NCBI RefSeq assembly: GCF_007830295.1
Contig: NZ_VLKC01000002.1
Span: 4,633,157-4,697,156, forward strand
Origin: Sporomusa sp. KB1
GTDB lineage: Bacteria; Bacillota; Negativicutes; Sporomusales; Sporomusaceae
DNA length: 64,000 nt
Reading direction: 5' to 3'
Shown here: in pieces, positions 34,914-42,720 of the stretch
Numbering within the stretch: the first letter of the stretch is position 1
Layout: each line of letters opens with the position of its first letter
The notes under the pieces: model-generated
Told to the model about the DNA's origin: nothing
Databases searched by the model: none
What the model saw: only the letters and a program-made list of their open reading frames with translations
Program-made: the position numbers and the translations under genes

Positions 34914-36164
34914 ATGAGTGAAAATTTATTCGCGTATACCATTACTAATTACAGCGCCAGCGCGGCTGGCGCCATTGTGGGCGACAGAAGCAGCGCCAGC
35001 GTGGATACGACGGCTGTTATAAAAATCTTTGACGCTGAGACCGCATTGTTAAACGGCGACGCCGCCTTCTTCAATTTCTTCCAGGGCCTGAACAGCCGGC
35101 TGGTGCTGCGGCAGTATAATTATAGTACAACTTCTTTAATTGCCAATCAGATCATCGCCCCGCAGGGGACCTGGACCAGCCCGCTGGCCAGCCAGACCTG
35201 GTCGGCCGTGGCCAATCTGCACGCAGTGGCAACCTCCGGCAGCTATCTTTATGCTACCGGCTATGATCTGGCCAAAATTGCGCGTGTTCTTATGACTAGC
35301 GATACATACAGCCAGCAATCCAGCTATGATTTTCCTTCCGAACTGGCGGTGACGGGGACATCCTATCACGGCGAAGGACTGGCGGTTTATAACGGGTTTC
35401 TCTACGCGCTGTTCACCTGCAATCCCGGCGGCGGCTATTCCACCTATGACGACAGCTATGTGGTGCAATACGAAATAAAGAGTGATGGGACCCTAGAGTA
35501 CATCGATTATATCCGCGTCGGCAAAAATGCCTTCACCCTGGAGCTGTACGGCAACAAGCTGTACATTTGCGCGCTGGGCGGCATGCAGAACGCCGGCAGC
35601 TACAACACCGCTACCTGCCTGAGCATTGTTACTATCGACGACGATGACGCCATGTCGGTTGCCAACGTGTCGCTGGCGTCCGGGATGAGCGGCGATTTCC
35701 GCGATATTACGATCGCCAACAGCAGCAACGCCTATATCCTGCTGGGGTATTACGACAGCAGCTATGCCAATCTGGTGGGTAAAATTTACCACAGCACAGT
35801 GGCCAACCTGTCGTCGCCGGCCAACTGGACAGAAGTGGTGAGCATCAATAACGCAGGCTACTTATGGGGGATTCAGGCCGAAGCGTCGCCAACGCGGCTC
35901 TGGTATATCAAAGGCAATCTTATTGATGTCTATGGTTCGCTGCCGACGACCACCGGCTCGACGCCGACCAGCTTCAGCACCAGCAATCTGGCGGGCAGCA
36001 CCGGTTATACCGCGCTCAATTCGGCTTGCTTCATCGCACCCGACACCTCGTTGACCGCTGCCAGCGCAGCGCGGCCGGCGCATGTGGCCAAATCCTTCGC
36101 CTCCCATATCCGTCTGGCCCGCGAAGCCCGCGAACTGGCGGAAAAGCTCGCGGTGAAAAAATAG
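34914..36164 (+). CDS. Propeller-like hypothetical protein
   Basis: 416 residues without a signal peptide, opening MSENLFAYTITNYSASAA. The middle shows repeated blade-like units such as SGSYLYATGYDLAKIARV, YNGFLYALFTCNPG and YGNKLYICALGG, and strings of Ser/Thr/Asp. The end is basic and helical (SHIRLAREARELAEKL). A beta propeller is likely, the function unknown. It is GC-rich like the receptor upstream and has GGGAGTGG before the ATG. It may be a surface partner of that receptor. Confidence 0.6.
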   Translation: MSENLFAYTITNYSASAAGAIVGDRSSASVDTTAVIKIFDAETALLNGDAAFFNFFQGLNSRLVLRQYNYSTTSLIANQIIAPQGTWTSPLASQTWSAVANLHAVATSGSYLYATGYDLAKIARVLMTSDTYSQQSSYDFPSELAVTGTSYHGEGLAVYNGFLYALFTCNPGGGYSTYDDSYVVQYEIKSDGTLEYIDYIRVGKNAFTLELYGNKLYICALGGMQNAGSYNTATCLSIVTIDDDDAMSVANVSLASGMSGDFRDITIANSSNAYILLGYYDSSYANLVGKIYHSTVANLSSPANWTEVVSINNAGYLWGIQAEASPTRLWYIKGNLIDVYGSLPTTTGSTPTSFSTSNLAGSTGYTALNSACFIAPDTSLTAASAARPAHVAKSFASHIRLAREARELAEKLAVKK

Positions 36165-36225
36165 CGTTGCCTAGTCATTGGGATTTGGGTTAGCGCTATG
36201 CCCAGCCAAGAACAAAGCAAAAAAG

Positions 36226-36248
36226 CCGCCCTCATCCTGTAAGGGCGG
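36226..36248 (-). terminator. Hairpin, terminator best formed on the minus strand
   Basis: CCGCCCT, an 8-base loop and AAGGGCGG. On the minus strand it is followed by CTTTTTTGCTTTG, so it can end an antisense RNA running through the toxin gene. On the plus strand it follows the propeller gene with no T-tract. Confidence 0.55.
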
Positions 36249-36304
36249 TCTGCTCCGGCGGGCAAGCCGGAAAAGGAACAATTTCCTTTAATTGGAAAAT
36301 GTGA

Positions 36305-36310
36305 TATAAT
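36305..36310 (+). promoter_or_regulatory. Extended -10 element of the toxin gene
   Basis: TGATATAAT gives TGnTATAAT with no clear -35, about 60 bases before the toxin ATG. Confidence 0.5.
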
Positions 36311-36371
36311 AGTGATACAGGCTGAGCTGCGACGGTTAGCTCCTTCCTTTTTTGGGAAGGAGGTGGTAGGG

Positions 36372-36446
36372 ATGTCAATCTTTGAGGCAATGTATCTCAT
36401 GATTGCATTTGCGTCACTGATTGTGCTCATTATAAACCGGAAATAA
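36372..36446 (+). CDS. Type I toxin, putative holin-like toxin family
   Basis: A 24-residue hydrophobic peptide, MSIFEAMYLMIAFASLIVLI followed by INRK. The pattern M-S-(I/V)-(F/Y)-E-A-x-x-L-M-I-A-F-x-x-L-I and a short basic tail is that of the Hol_Tox (TxpA/BsrG-like) membrane toxins. GAAGGAGGTGG precedes the ATG. The peptide is too short for ordinary gene finders. Terminator and antisense promoter downstream match a type I toxin-antitoxin layout. Confidence 0.8.
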   Translation: MSIFEAMYLMIAFASLIVLIINRK

Positions 36447-36522
36447 CTGCCCCGGCCAAGGATGCGGTTATTTCTCGATACCGTTTTAGCTGGGCTAACC
36501 GTTACCGGTTAGGCAGCCTGGC

Positions 36523-36555
36523 AGGCTGGCGTGTGTCGAACACGTCAGCCTTTTT
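36523..36555 (+). terminator. Terminator of the toxin gene
   Basis: AGGCTGGCGTGT and ACACGTCAGCCT with TTTTT. Confidence 0.85.
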
Positions 36556-36557
36556 AT

Positions 36558-36586
36558 ATTATACATTTACACCGCCAAATATGCAA
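36558..36586 (-). promoter_or_regulatory. Minus-strand promoter facing the toxin gene
   Basis: On the minus strand TTGCAT, 17 bases and a consensus TATAAT. It would start an RNA near 36551 reading towards lower coordinates. Confidence 0.65.
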
Positions 36587-36646
36587 CGCCTGGAAAAACG
36601 GAAAGGGAAAAATTCTGATAAAATGTGGTGATAAGGAGGAAATCCC

Positions 36647-37543
36647 ATGAATTTGCAGGTAATATTGCCTGACAACAGGCGGCTGGGCACCGGCTGGCGG
36701 CCGCCGCTGCCTGATCTGCGCGACTATGACGAGTCTCACCCGAAACTGGCGGCCGCGCTGGCAAAGCTGGGGATCGACGATACGGTCCCGCTGCCGCAGC
36801 AAGTGGATCTAAGGCAGTGGTGCTCCCCGGTGCAGGAGCAGGGGGAACTGGGTTCCTGCACCGCCCATGCGGCGGCAGGCATTATCGAGTATTTTGAAAA
36901 CCGTTCTTATTCCCGGAGCATTACCGCCTCCCGGCTGTTTATCTACAAAAATGCCCGCAATCTCCAGGGCGTGACCGGCGACCAGGGAACCTATATCCGG
37001 GATACGATGGGCGCGCTGGCTTTGTGCGGCGTGCCGCCGGAAAAATACTGGCCCTATACCGACAAAGCGCCGGATTTTGACAAGGAGCCGACCTCTTTCG
37101 TCTACGCCGTGGCCGACAATTATGAGGCTTTGCAGTATTTTTGCCACGACGCGGCCGGCGGCGGCAAAGCCTCGGCTGAAGTACTGGCAAGCGTGAAAAA
37201 ATATCTGGCTGCCGGTATTCCGGCGATGTTCGGCTTTTATGGCTTTCCTTCGTTTGCCGAGTCGGACGTGGCCGGCGGCATTCCCTACCCCGGCGCGGCC
37301 GAACAGGCGGAGTGGGGGCACGCGGTGGCTGCCGTGGGCTATGATGATGCTGTCGTCATCAAAAATACTAAGTACAACCAGGAAACTAGCGGCGCTCTCT
37401 TGATCCGCAATTCCTGGGGCAGTGCCTGGGGTGAGGCGGGCTATGGCTGGCTGCCTTATGCGTATGTCCTGAATAAGCTGGCGAGTGATTTCTGGTCGCT
37501 GCTCAATATGGAATGGCTGGAAGCCGATCAGTTTGGAATTTAA
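36647..37543 (+). CDS. Papain-like (C1 family) cysteine peptidase
   Basis: 298 residues with the C1 triad: catalytic Cys in QGELGSCTAHAA (about residue 67), His in WGHAVAAVGYDD (about 225) and Asn in LIRNSWGSAWGEAGYGW (about 252). A Gln in VQEQGELG supplies the oxyanion hole. No signal peptide and only about 55 residues before the catalytic domain, so it is cytoplasmic or leaves the cell by a route other than Sec. AAGGAGG precedes the ATG. It belongs to the GC-rich block. Confidence 0.88.
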   Translation: MNLQVILPDNRRLGTGWRPPLPDLRDYDESHPKLAAALAKLGIDDTVPLPQQVDLRQWCSPVQEQGELGSCTAHAAAGIIEYFENRSYSRSITASRLFIYKNARNLQGVTGDQGTYIRDTMGALALCGVPPEKYWPYTDKAPDFDKEPTSFVYAVADNYEALQYFCHDAAGGGKASAEVLASVKKYLAAGIPAMFGFYGFPSFAESDVAGGIPYPGAAEQAEWGHAVAAVGYDDAVVIKNTKYNQETSGALLIRNSWGSAWGEAGYGWLPYAYVLNKLASDFWSLLNMEWLEADQFGI

Positions 37544-37570
37544 TACCGGAAAGGAAGGGAAGGTATAACC

Positions 37571-38692
37571 ATGAGCATCATCGACTGGTTTAAAAACCTA
37601 ATAAAAAGAGAGGCCAAGCACTATGTGTTTACTCCCATCGCAGCTGATATTGAGCCGATTGCGTTTAAGGAGGGACAGCACTATTTCCGCCTGCGGCTGG
37701 CGGAAATGTTCTTAAAGGATGACCGTAAATTATTCCGCAACTATGTCCCGGTGGTTTCTTCCAGCGTGCAGCTGCAGTTTGGTTCCAATGCAGCGCAGGA
37801 ATTACCCTATATTGCCGGGCCGCTTACGCTTGATCTTGACCAAGCTTCCCTGGGAAAAGGGGTACAGCTCAATTATTCCTTAACAAACCTGGTGCCGTAT
37901 CACGGCGGCAACGTAGCCATTAGTGCCGCGTTACTGGCCTATGTTGCCAAAGACTACTTTCAGGAATTTCTCAACATAAGTAACAGTATTGCCACTTTAT
38001 TGACTACCGGCCAGCTGTCGACAACTCTCAAGGTCGTTGCCAGTGCTGTTAGCGGGATGCAAGATTTATTCGATGCCGGGGATAAAGAGATTCATCTGGT
38101 GTTTCACAACGAATATTCAGGTACTGACAGCCTTGGCGGGGTATCCTTGCAAAACGGCTATTTCGCGGTCATTGCCGCCGATGCGGCCAAGTTTGAAACA
38201 GAAAAATTATTTGTGAAGGATTCACAACTGCAGTTCGGCGATGATTCGCAATCGGCCAAACCACTCACTGGTTACGACTATATGTTGTTCCTGATTGAAG
38301 CGGCCTTGTATCGGGATGATTTCCGGTATTTCGACGATTATAGCAGTCTCATGGATACGGCGATTGAAAAAGGCATGACTAACAAAACAGACGGCGATAC
38401 GATCCTCAAAACCGTCATGCTGGCGGTCTTCAAATCCGATGATTTGACTTACGTCGATAAAACGCGCGTTGCGACCGCGTTAAAAAAGGAGTATGAAGAG
38501 CGGATATCCTTCCAAAGCAAACCAGGCAGCAAAACAGGCAAAAATACGCAATGGCTGAATGACAGGGCGTTGGCACTTGATCCGGAAATGGTATCGCGGC
38601 AAATTTCGCCGGTTTTGGCCGATGAGAATTTGAATGATGCGGCCATTGCTGATAAGATTCTTGCGCTGGTTATAAATGCAGAAATAGAATAG
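37571..38692 (+). CDS. Hypothetical protein
   Basis: 373 residues without signal peptide, opening MSIIDWFKNLIKREAKHYVF. Features seen are an N-terminal part with strands (FRLRLAEMFLKDDRKLFRNY, SSVQLQFGSNAAQELPYIAG) and a charged helical C-terminal half. I do not recognise the family. It follows the C1 peptidase by 27 bases with GGAAGGGAAGG as ribosome site, so they are likely co-expressed. Confidence 0.6.
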   Translation: MSIIDWFKNLIKREAKHYVFTPIAADIEPIAFKEGQHYFRLRLAEMFLKDDRKLFRNYVPVVSSSVQLQFGSNAAQELPYIAGPLTLDLDQASLGKGVQLNYSLTNLVPYHGGNVAISAALLAYVAKDYFQEFLNISNSIATLLTTGQLSTTLKVVASAVSGMQDLFDAGDKEIHLVFHNEYSGTDSLGGVSLQNGYFAVIAADAAKFETEKLFVKDSQLQFGDDSQSAKPLTGYDYMLFLIEAALYRDDFRYFDDYSSLMDTAIEKGMTNKTDGDTILKTVMLAVFKSDDLTYVDKTRVATALKKEYEERISFQSKPGSKTGKNTQWLNDRALALDPEMVSRQISPVLADENLNDAAIADKILALVINAEIE

Positions 38693-38696
38693 AAAA

Positions 38697-38721
38697 TGCC
38701 GCCTTCACTAGTAAGGCGGCA
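38697..38721 (+). terminator. Hairpin after the hypothetical gene
   Basis: TGCCGCCTT-CACTAGT-AAGGCGGCA; T-tract lacking. Confidence 0.5.
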
Positions 38722-38791
38722 CTATGTCGAGGCAAGACAACCAACGTGAAAAAAATTTGCGTTGAATAAAAAAGCAAATGGGGGAATTTTT

Positions 38792-39328
38792 ATGAAAATT
38801 GTGATTGATCCTGGCCATTCCGGGCCGGTGGAGCCGGGAGCGTGCGCCGAAGGCGTGCAGGAGTGCGATGTGGTGCTGGCAATTGCCAAGCTGCTGCCAG
38901 AGCAGTGCTGTGAACAGGGTTATGAGTTTTTACTTACCCGCAGTGGCGACATTATGACCGATGATTTGTCTTTCCGGGCGGAATTTGCCAATACAAACAG
39001 GGCCGATGTGTTTATCAGCATTCACACTAACAGTGCAGAAAGTCCGGTTGCCCATGGTACGGAGGTTTATCATTATCCGGACAGTGTAAACGGCGAGCAG
39101 CTGGCGGCCTGCCTGCAGGCCCGGCTGGTAGAGAAACTGGGAACAGCCAATCGTGGCGTAAAAGAAGCTAATTTCCAGGTGCTTAGGGAAACGGACTGTC
39201 CGGCGGTGCTGGTGGAAGTGGCCTTTATTTCTAATGAGAGCGACCGGCAATTGCTGACAAGTAATGCGGGACAGTTGGCAGCGGCGGCAGCTATAGCCAG
39301 TGGGCTGGCGGATTATTTTTCTAAATGA
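38792..39328 (+). CDS. N-acetylmuramoyl-L-alanine amidase (Amidase_3), no signal peptide
   Basis: About 178 residues, essentially only the catalytic domain. Zinc-site motifs: KIVIDPGHSGPVEPG (His), the Glu in VQECDVVLA, FISIHTNSAE (His) and the catalytic Glu in VLVEVAFISNESD. It cleaves the amide between MurNAc and the stem peptide. It lacks both signal peptide and wall-binding repeats, unlike the CwlD-like paralogue at 10083. ATG 38792 follows GGGGGA at 7 bases; the longer frame from 38762 is unlikely. Confidence 0.88.
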   Translation: MKIVIDPGHSGPVEPGACAEGVQECDVVLAIAKLLPEQCCEQGYEFLLTRSGDIMTDDLSFRAEFANTNRADVFISIHTNSAESPVAHGTEVYHYPDSVNGEQLAACLQARLVEKLGTANRGVKEANFQVLRETDCPAVLVEVAFISNESDRQLLTSNAGQLAAAAAIASGLADYFSK

Positions 39329-39361
39329 ATGATTAATGTCCTGGATTCTATTTAGAAAGTA

Positions 39362-39390
39362 TTGACAAAATAGTAGCTTCTCTGTAGTAT
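39362..39390 (+). promoter_or_regulatory. Promoter of riboswitch 6
   Basis: Consensus TTGACA, 17 bases and TAGTAT. The same promoter is copied at 49176-49204. Confidence 0.8.
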
Positions 39391-39407
39391 TACTACTATA
39401 AGTAGTA
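39391..39407. promoter_or_regulatory. Palindrome over the transcription start, possible operator
   Basis: TACTACT-ATA-AGTAGTA directly behind the -10 element. The copy at 49206-49220 keeps the pairing with changed bases. Confidence 0.55.
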
Positions 39408-39423
39408 GTAATTTTATAGTATT

Positions 39424-39624
39424 GAGTTAGGTGCCCTAAGGGGCTTAATAGGGAAGACCGGTTAAACGCCGGCGCGGTCCCGCCACTGTAACGGGGAGCA
39501 AGCTTAAGATATGCCACTGGGACGATAGTCTTGGGAAGGTTTAAGCACGCAATGATCCGAAGTCAGGAGAACTGCCTATCTGACAATCACCGTTTGTTAC
39601 CCACGAGGTATGGGGAGGGGATTA
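39424..39624 (+). ncRNA. Cobalamin riboswitch 6
   Basis: GTTAGGTGCCCTAAGGGGCT, GCGCGGTCCCGCCACTGTAA, GCCACTGGG, AGTCAGGAGAACTGCCT, GGGGAGGGGATTACAG. It controls the membrane protein at 39778. Confidence 0.95.
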
Positions 39625-39659
39625 CAGTAGGCACTTTTAAGTGTACCTAGTTTAATTCG

Positions 39660-39685
39660 CTCCTGGCTAACCGCCAGGAGTTTTA
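39660..39685 (+). terminator. Terminator of riboswitch 6
   Basis: CTCCTGGC and GCCAGGAG followed by TTTTATATT. Confidence 0.8.
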
Positions 39686-39707
39686 TATTAGCTTACTGGT
39701 TATCACC

Positions 39708-39740
39708 ACTCCTGATTATAAACGGTCAAGAGTTTTAATT
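39708..39740 (+). terminator. Second terminator-like hairpin of riboswitch 6
   Basis: ACTCCTGA and TCAAGAGT, imperfect, then TTTAATTTTT. Confidence 0.5.
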
Positions 39741-39777
39741 TTTACAACAATTATAGTAACACGACAGGAATAATACT

Positions 39778-40737
39778 ATGGATATATCATTAGCCTTATC
39801 AGATGTTTTAATAATGTGGAAAACAGCATTGCCGGCCATGTTTTTAGGCTGTTATTGTGGTGTTGTACTTAAGAGCGGACGTTTTTTTTCTTGGTTCAGC
39901 AAAGTGTTGCGGCCAATGACAGCATTGGGCAAATTGCCGGAAGCTTTAGGTCCGTTCTTTATTTTATGTTTACTGAACAGGTATGCGGCTAATGCTATGC
40001 TGGCGGAAATCGGCCGTAACGCTATTGTAAATAGAAGTGGCATCATTGCTGTTTATCTGATGGGTTCTCTGCCTACCGGGATCTATTTCACTATCTTTTA
40101 TTTCAGTCCAGCTTTGATCGCCGGTTTGGGCTGGAAGCTGGGCATGGCGTTTATCGCGATAAACATTGGCATGAGTGCACTTGTAACAGTAATTGGCATC
40201 TTATGGAATCGCATTAACTTCCGGCAAGATGACGGCAGCAAGCCGGATCACCGGCAGGCATTTTCCGGTACGACAGCCGACAAGACCGATCTGGTAGTTG
40301 CGGCCAAGACAGCCTTTTGGCAGTTTTGGGATATAGTCGTAGTCTTTATGCCTGTTACGTTTGCCTTTGCGCTGTTTATGCATACAGATATCATTAATGA
40401 GATTCTGGCAGGTGTTGCTCCTGGTTTACACGGGGTTCACCTGACCGCAGCCGGAGCTTTAGTCATTTTGGCCGGTATACCTACGCTGATAGCGGCTATA
40501 GGTGTTGCCGGAACGCTGCTGCAAAGCGGCGCACTGGTGGCGGAGGAGATAATTTTTACGCTTTTGGTGGCGTCCTTTTTTCATAATGTATATGATGCTG
40601 TATCCCGTGTATTACCGACAAATGTTTCGATATTTGGCGTCAAGCTGGGTGTTATTCTTACTCTTGCAGGTACCGCTATTTATCTTGCGATGGTGGTGAT
40701 AACTGCCGGTATTGCCTTGTGTGCAAGAGCTGTCTGA
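39778..40737 (+). CDS. Nucleoside-recognition (Gate) domain membrane protein under B12 control
   Basis: 319 residues with about eight membrane helices. The segments LNRYAANAMLAEIGRNAIV and LMGSLPTGIYFTIFYFSPAL resemble Gate-domain proteins, a family with transport-like folds and uncertain substrates. A Lys/Asp-rich loop separates the two halves near residue 150. Riboswitch 6 makes a role in corrinoid, corrinoid-fragment or cobalt movement likely, but the substrate is not readable. Confidence 0.65.
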   Translation: MDISLALSDVLIMWKTALPAMFLGCYCGVVLKSGRFFSWFSKVLRPMTALGKLPEALGPFFILCLLNRYAANAMLAEIGRNAIVNRSGIIAVYLMGSLPTGIYFTIFYFSPALIAGLGWKLGMAFIAINIGMSALVTVIGILWNRINFRQDDGSKPDHRQAFSGTTADKTDLVVAAKTAFWQFWDIVVVFMPVTFAFALFMHTDIINEILAGVAPGLHGVHLTAAGALVILAGIPTLIAAIGVAGTLLQSGALVAEEIIFTLLVASFFHNVYDAVSRVLPTNVSIFGVKLGVILTLAGTAIYLAMVVITAGIALCARAV

Positions 40738-40754
40738 TGGTGAATTTTGTAAAA

Positions 40755-40780
40755 AATGATTGACAACCTTGTCAATCATT
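40755..40780. promoter_or_regulatory. Perfect 12-bp inverted repeat over a promoter, candidate operator
   Basis: AATGATTGACAA-CC-TTGTCAATCATT. The left arm contains the -35 element TTGACA of the promoter at 40760-40788. It could also serve as a terminator for the preceding gene, but no T-tract follows. Confidence 0.6.
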
Positions 40781-40788
40781 GATATCAT
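40760..40788 (+). promoter_or_regulatory. Promoter of riboswitch 7
   Basis: TTGACA, 17 bases and TATCAT, about 50 bases before the aptamer. Confidence 0.65.
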
Positions 40789-40836
40789 TAATTAAAATTT
40801 AGAATATTATGGTTTCAACAGTCAACTGAATATATT

Positions 40837-41038
40837 GAGATAGGTGCCCATTAGGGCTTAATAGGGAAGACCGGTTAAAAGCCGGCGCGGTCCCGCCACT
40901 GTAACGGGGAGTAAGCTTAAGATATACCACTGGGACAATAGTCTTGGGAAGGTTTAAGCAAACTATGATCCGGAGCCAGGAGAACTGCCTGTCTGACAAT
41001 CACCGTTTTTCACCCACGCGGTATGGGGAGGGGATTAC
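40837..41038 (+). ncRNA. Cobalamin riboswitch 7
   Basis: GATAGGTGCCCATTAGGGCT, GCGCGGTCCCGCCACTGTAA, CCACTGGGAC, AGCCAGGAGAACTGCCTG, GGGGAGGGGATTACAG. It precedes the SLH porin and possibly the ABC operon behind it. Confidence 0.95.
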
Positions 41039-41070
41039 AGTTAAGTGCTATTACGTATTTGCTGAATTCA

Positions 41071-41098
41071 CTCCTGGCTTTAAACCAGGAGTTTTTTA
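41071..41098 (+). terminator. Terminator of riboswitch 7
   Basis: CTCCTGG and CCAGGAG, then TTTTTTATTTT. Confidence 0.85.
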
Positions 41099-41113
41099 TT
41101 TTACTTTACTGTT

Positions 41114-41150
41114 CCATTCCCGGCTTTTTTACTGCCGGGAATTTGTTTTT
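41114..41150 (+). terminator. Second terminator of riboswitch 7
   Basis: ATTCCCGGC and GCCGGGAAT followed by TTGTTTTTG. Confidence 0.7.
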
Positions 41151-41293
41151 GCCGCTCCCTTTGACCACAATTGTTTAAGTATGTCTTATTTGGTGTGGGT
41201 TATAAAACCTGGAGGATGATAATGAAGCATTAGAAACTAAATTAATTTTTGTTCTTACTGTAAAAAGGCAAATACAAGAATAGGGGAAAATTG

Positions 41294-42613
41294 ATGAAAA
41301 AGAAAACGATTATTGCTTTGTGTGCCATATTCAGTGTAAGTATGGCCGGGACTTCACTTGCCGTCCCGGCAAATCTTTTTGCTGTAGTTCCGGAAAAACA
41401 CTGGACCTATAGTGCTATCAGCCAATTGGCGGAAGCGGGTCTTGTCGAAGCCTTTGGCGGTGGCGCTTATAAAGAAAATATTATCTTAACACGCTGCGAA
41501 ATGGCAGCTATTGTAGCAAAAGCCATGGCAAAATCAGCTCAGGCTGATGCGGCGTCCCAAGCCACAATTGAAAAACTTAAAGCTGAATTTGCGCCTGAAT
41601 TTAACCTAAGTGAAACAAGTAATGTTGCCAGCCGGTTAGATAAAGTAGAGAAAAATGCATCGCCGATAAATATCACCAATGGTGATGTCCGGATTCGTTA
41701 CCAAAGTAACTGGGATCAAAAAGCTAAAAGTACTGATAAAGACGCAGACACACGCATCCAGGAGCGAGTGAGACTAAATATTGCGGCAGATATAACCGAT
41801 AATCTAAAATTCAATAGCCGTCTTTTGGCAACACATACCAGTAATAAGCGCGCTGCCAATGGTTCAAGTAAAAGTTCAACTTATGCCAATCCTGCCTTTG
41901 ACCGGGCTGAACTGCAATGGAAGAATAAGCAGATTACCGTTGCTCTTGGTCGCATAGTGCCATCTTTGGGCCAGGGAATTATCTGGGATGGCAACTCAAT
42001 TGACGGAGCCTACGCCACCTATGATTTTGGCAGGGCCCAACTAGCAGCCGGCTATGGTGATTTAGCCGCCTATACAGGCAGTGGGGCCGCGACAAACGCA
42101 GCCTTAGCTAATCTGGATGTAAAAATTGGCCAGAATACTAACCTGACTGTCGCTCATCTGGATACCATGACTAATTCTGTCGGGTACAATTTTAACCAAA
42201 CAGCCTATGGTTTTACAACAAAAACCGGTGACGTTACTGTTAGCGGCGAATATGTAGAAAACAATCATGACAAATTGCCGTCAGATGCTCAAAAGCATGG
42301 CTACTGGGGCAGGGTACAATGGAAAGGCATCGACAACAGCAAGCCTGGTTCCTATGGCATCAATTTTGATTATCTAAGTCTGGGAAATTATGCGGTTGAT
42401 TCAACTAACAACCCAGGCACTTTGGTAGTAAACGGCGGTAATGGTATTGGTGGTGCAGGAGCCAAGGGCTTTGGCCTTGGCGTGCAATATGTATTTGTCA
42501 AAAACGCCAATGTTGAAGCCAGATATTATAATCTAAAACCATATGATGAAAACAAAGCCGGCTTTAGTGAGTATAAACCTTCGTATCACTTGATTACCAA
42601 CTTTAAATTCTAA
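41294..42613 (+). CDS. SLH-domain outer-membrane porin (OmpM-like)
   Basis: About 439 residues. Signal peptide (TIIALCAIFSVSMAGTSLA), then one S-layer homology domain (VVPEKHWTYSAISQLAEAGL, later RCEMAAIVAKAMA), a short coiled linker and a beta barrel ending in ITNFKF with a terminal Phe. This is the architecture by which Negativicutes tether the outer membrane to peptidoglycan polyamines. The barrel is a general or semi-specific pore. Riboswitch 7 makes this copy cobalamin-responsive, so it may admit cobalt, nickel or small corrinoids. ATG 41294 (TTG 41291 also possible) follows AGGGGA. Confidence 0.88.
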   Translation: MKKKTIIALCAIFSVSMAGTSLAVPANLFAVVPEKHWTYSAISQLAEAGLVEAFGGGAYKENIILTRCEMAAIVAKAMAKSAQADAASQATIEKLKAEFAPEFNLSETSNVASRLDKVEKNASPINITNGDVRIRYQSNWDQKAKSTDKDADTRIQERVRLNIAADITDNLKFNSRLLATHTSNKRAANGSSKSSTYANPAFDRAELQWKNKQITVALGRIVPSLGQGIIWDGNSIDGAYATYDFGRAQLAAGYGDLAAYTGSGAATNAALANLDVKIGQNTNLTVAHLDTMTNSVGYNFNQTAYGFTTKTGDVTVSGEYVENNHDKLPSDAQKHGYWGRVQWKGIDNSKPGSYGINFDYLSLGNYAVDSTNNPGTLVVNGGNGIGGAGAKGFGLGVQYVFVKNANVEARYYNLKPYDENKAGFSEYKPSYHLITNFKF

Positions 42614-42720
42614 AAGAATAACGCTGGTTCTTTCTGCTTTTATGCTAAAACGTGCCACGGATTAAGGTTTTAGTTTATGAAAACGATTTTATACGGATTT
42701 TTATCAGAGGAGATGGTGTT

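Larger units (their letters stand above)
36215..36551 (-). ncRNA. Predicted antisense RNA antitoxin
   Basis: Inferred, not directly seen. A minus-strand promoter (36558-36586) and a minus-strand terminator (36226-36248 with T-tract to about 36213) bracket the whole toxin transcript. A transcript of about 340 bases would pair with the toxin mRNA. The ends are approximate. Confidence 0.5.

Noticed and set aside
36647..39328. Phage lysis cassette (toxin called holin-like, plus peptidase and amidase)
   Set aside because: The small peptide matches type I toxins rather than true holins, there are no phage structural genes nearby, and the amidase and C1 peptidase sit in a block with an outer-membrane receptor.
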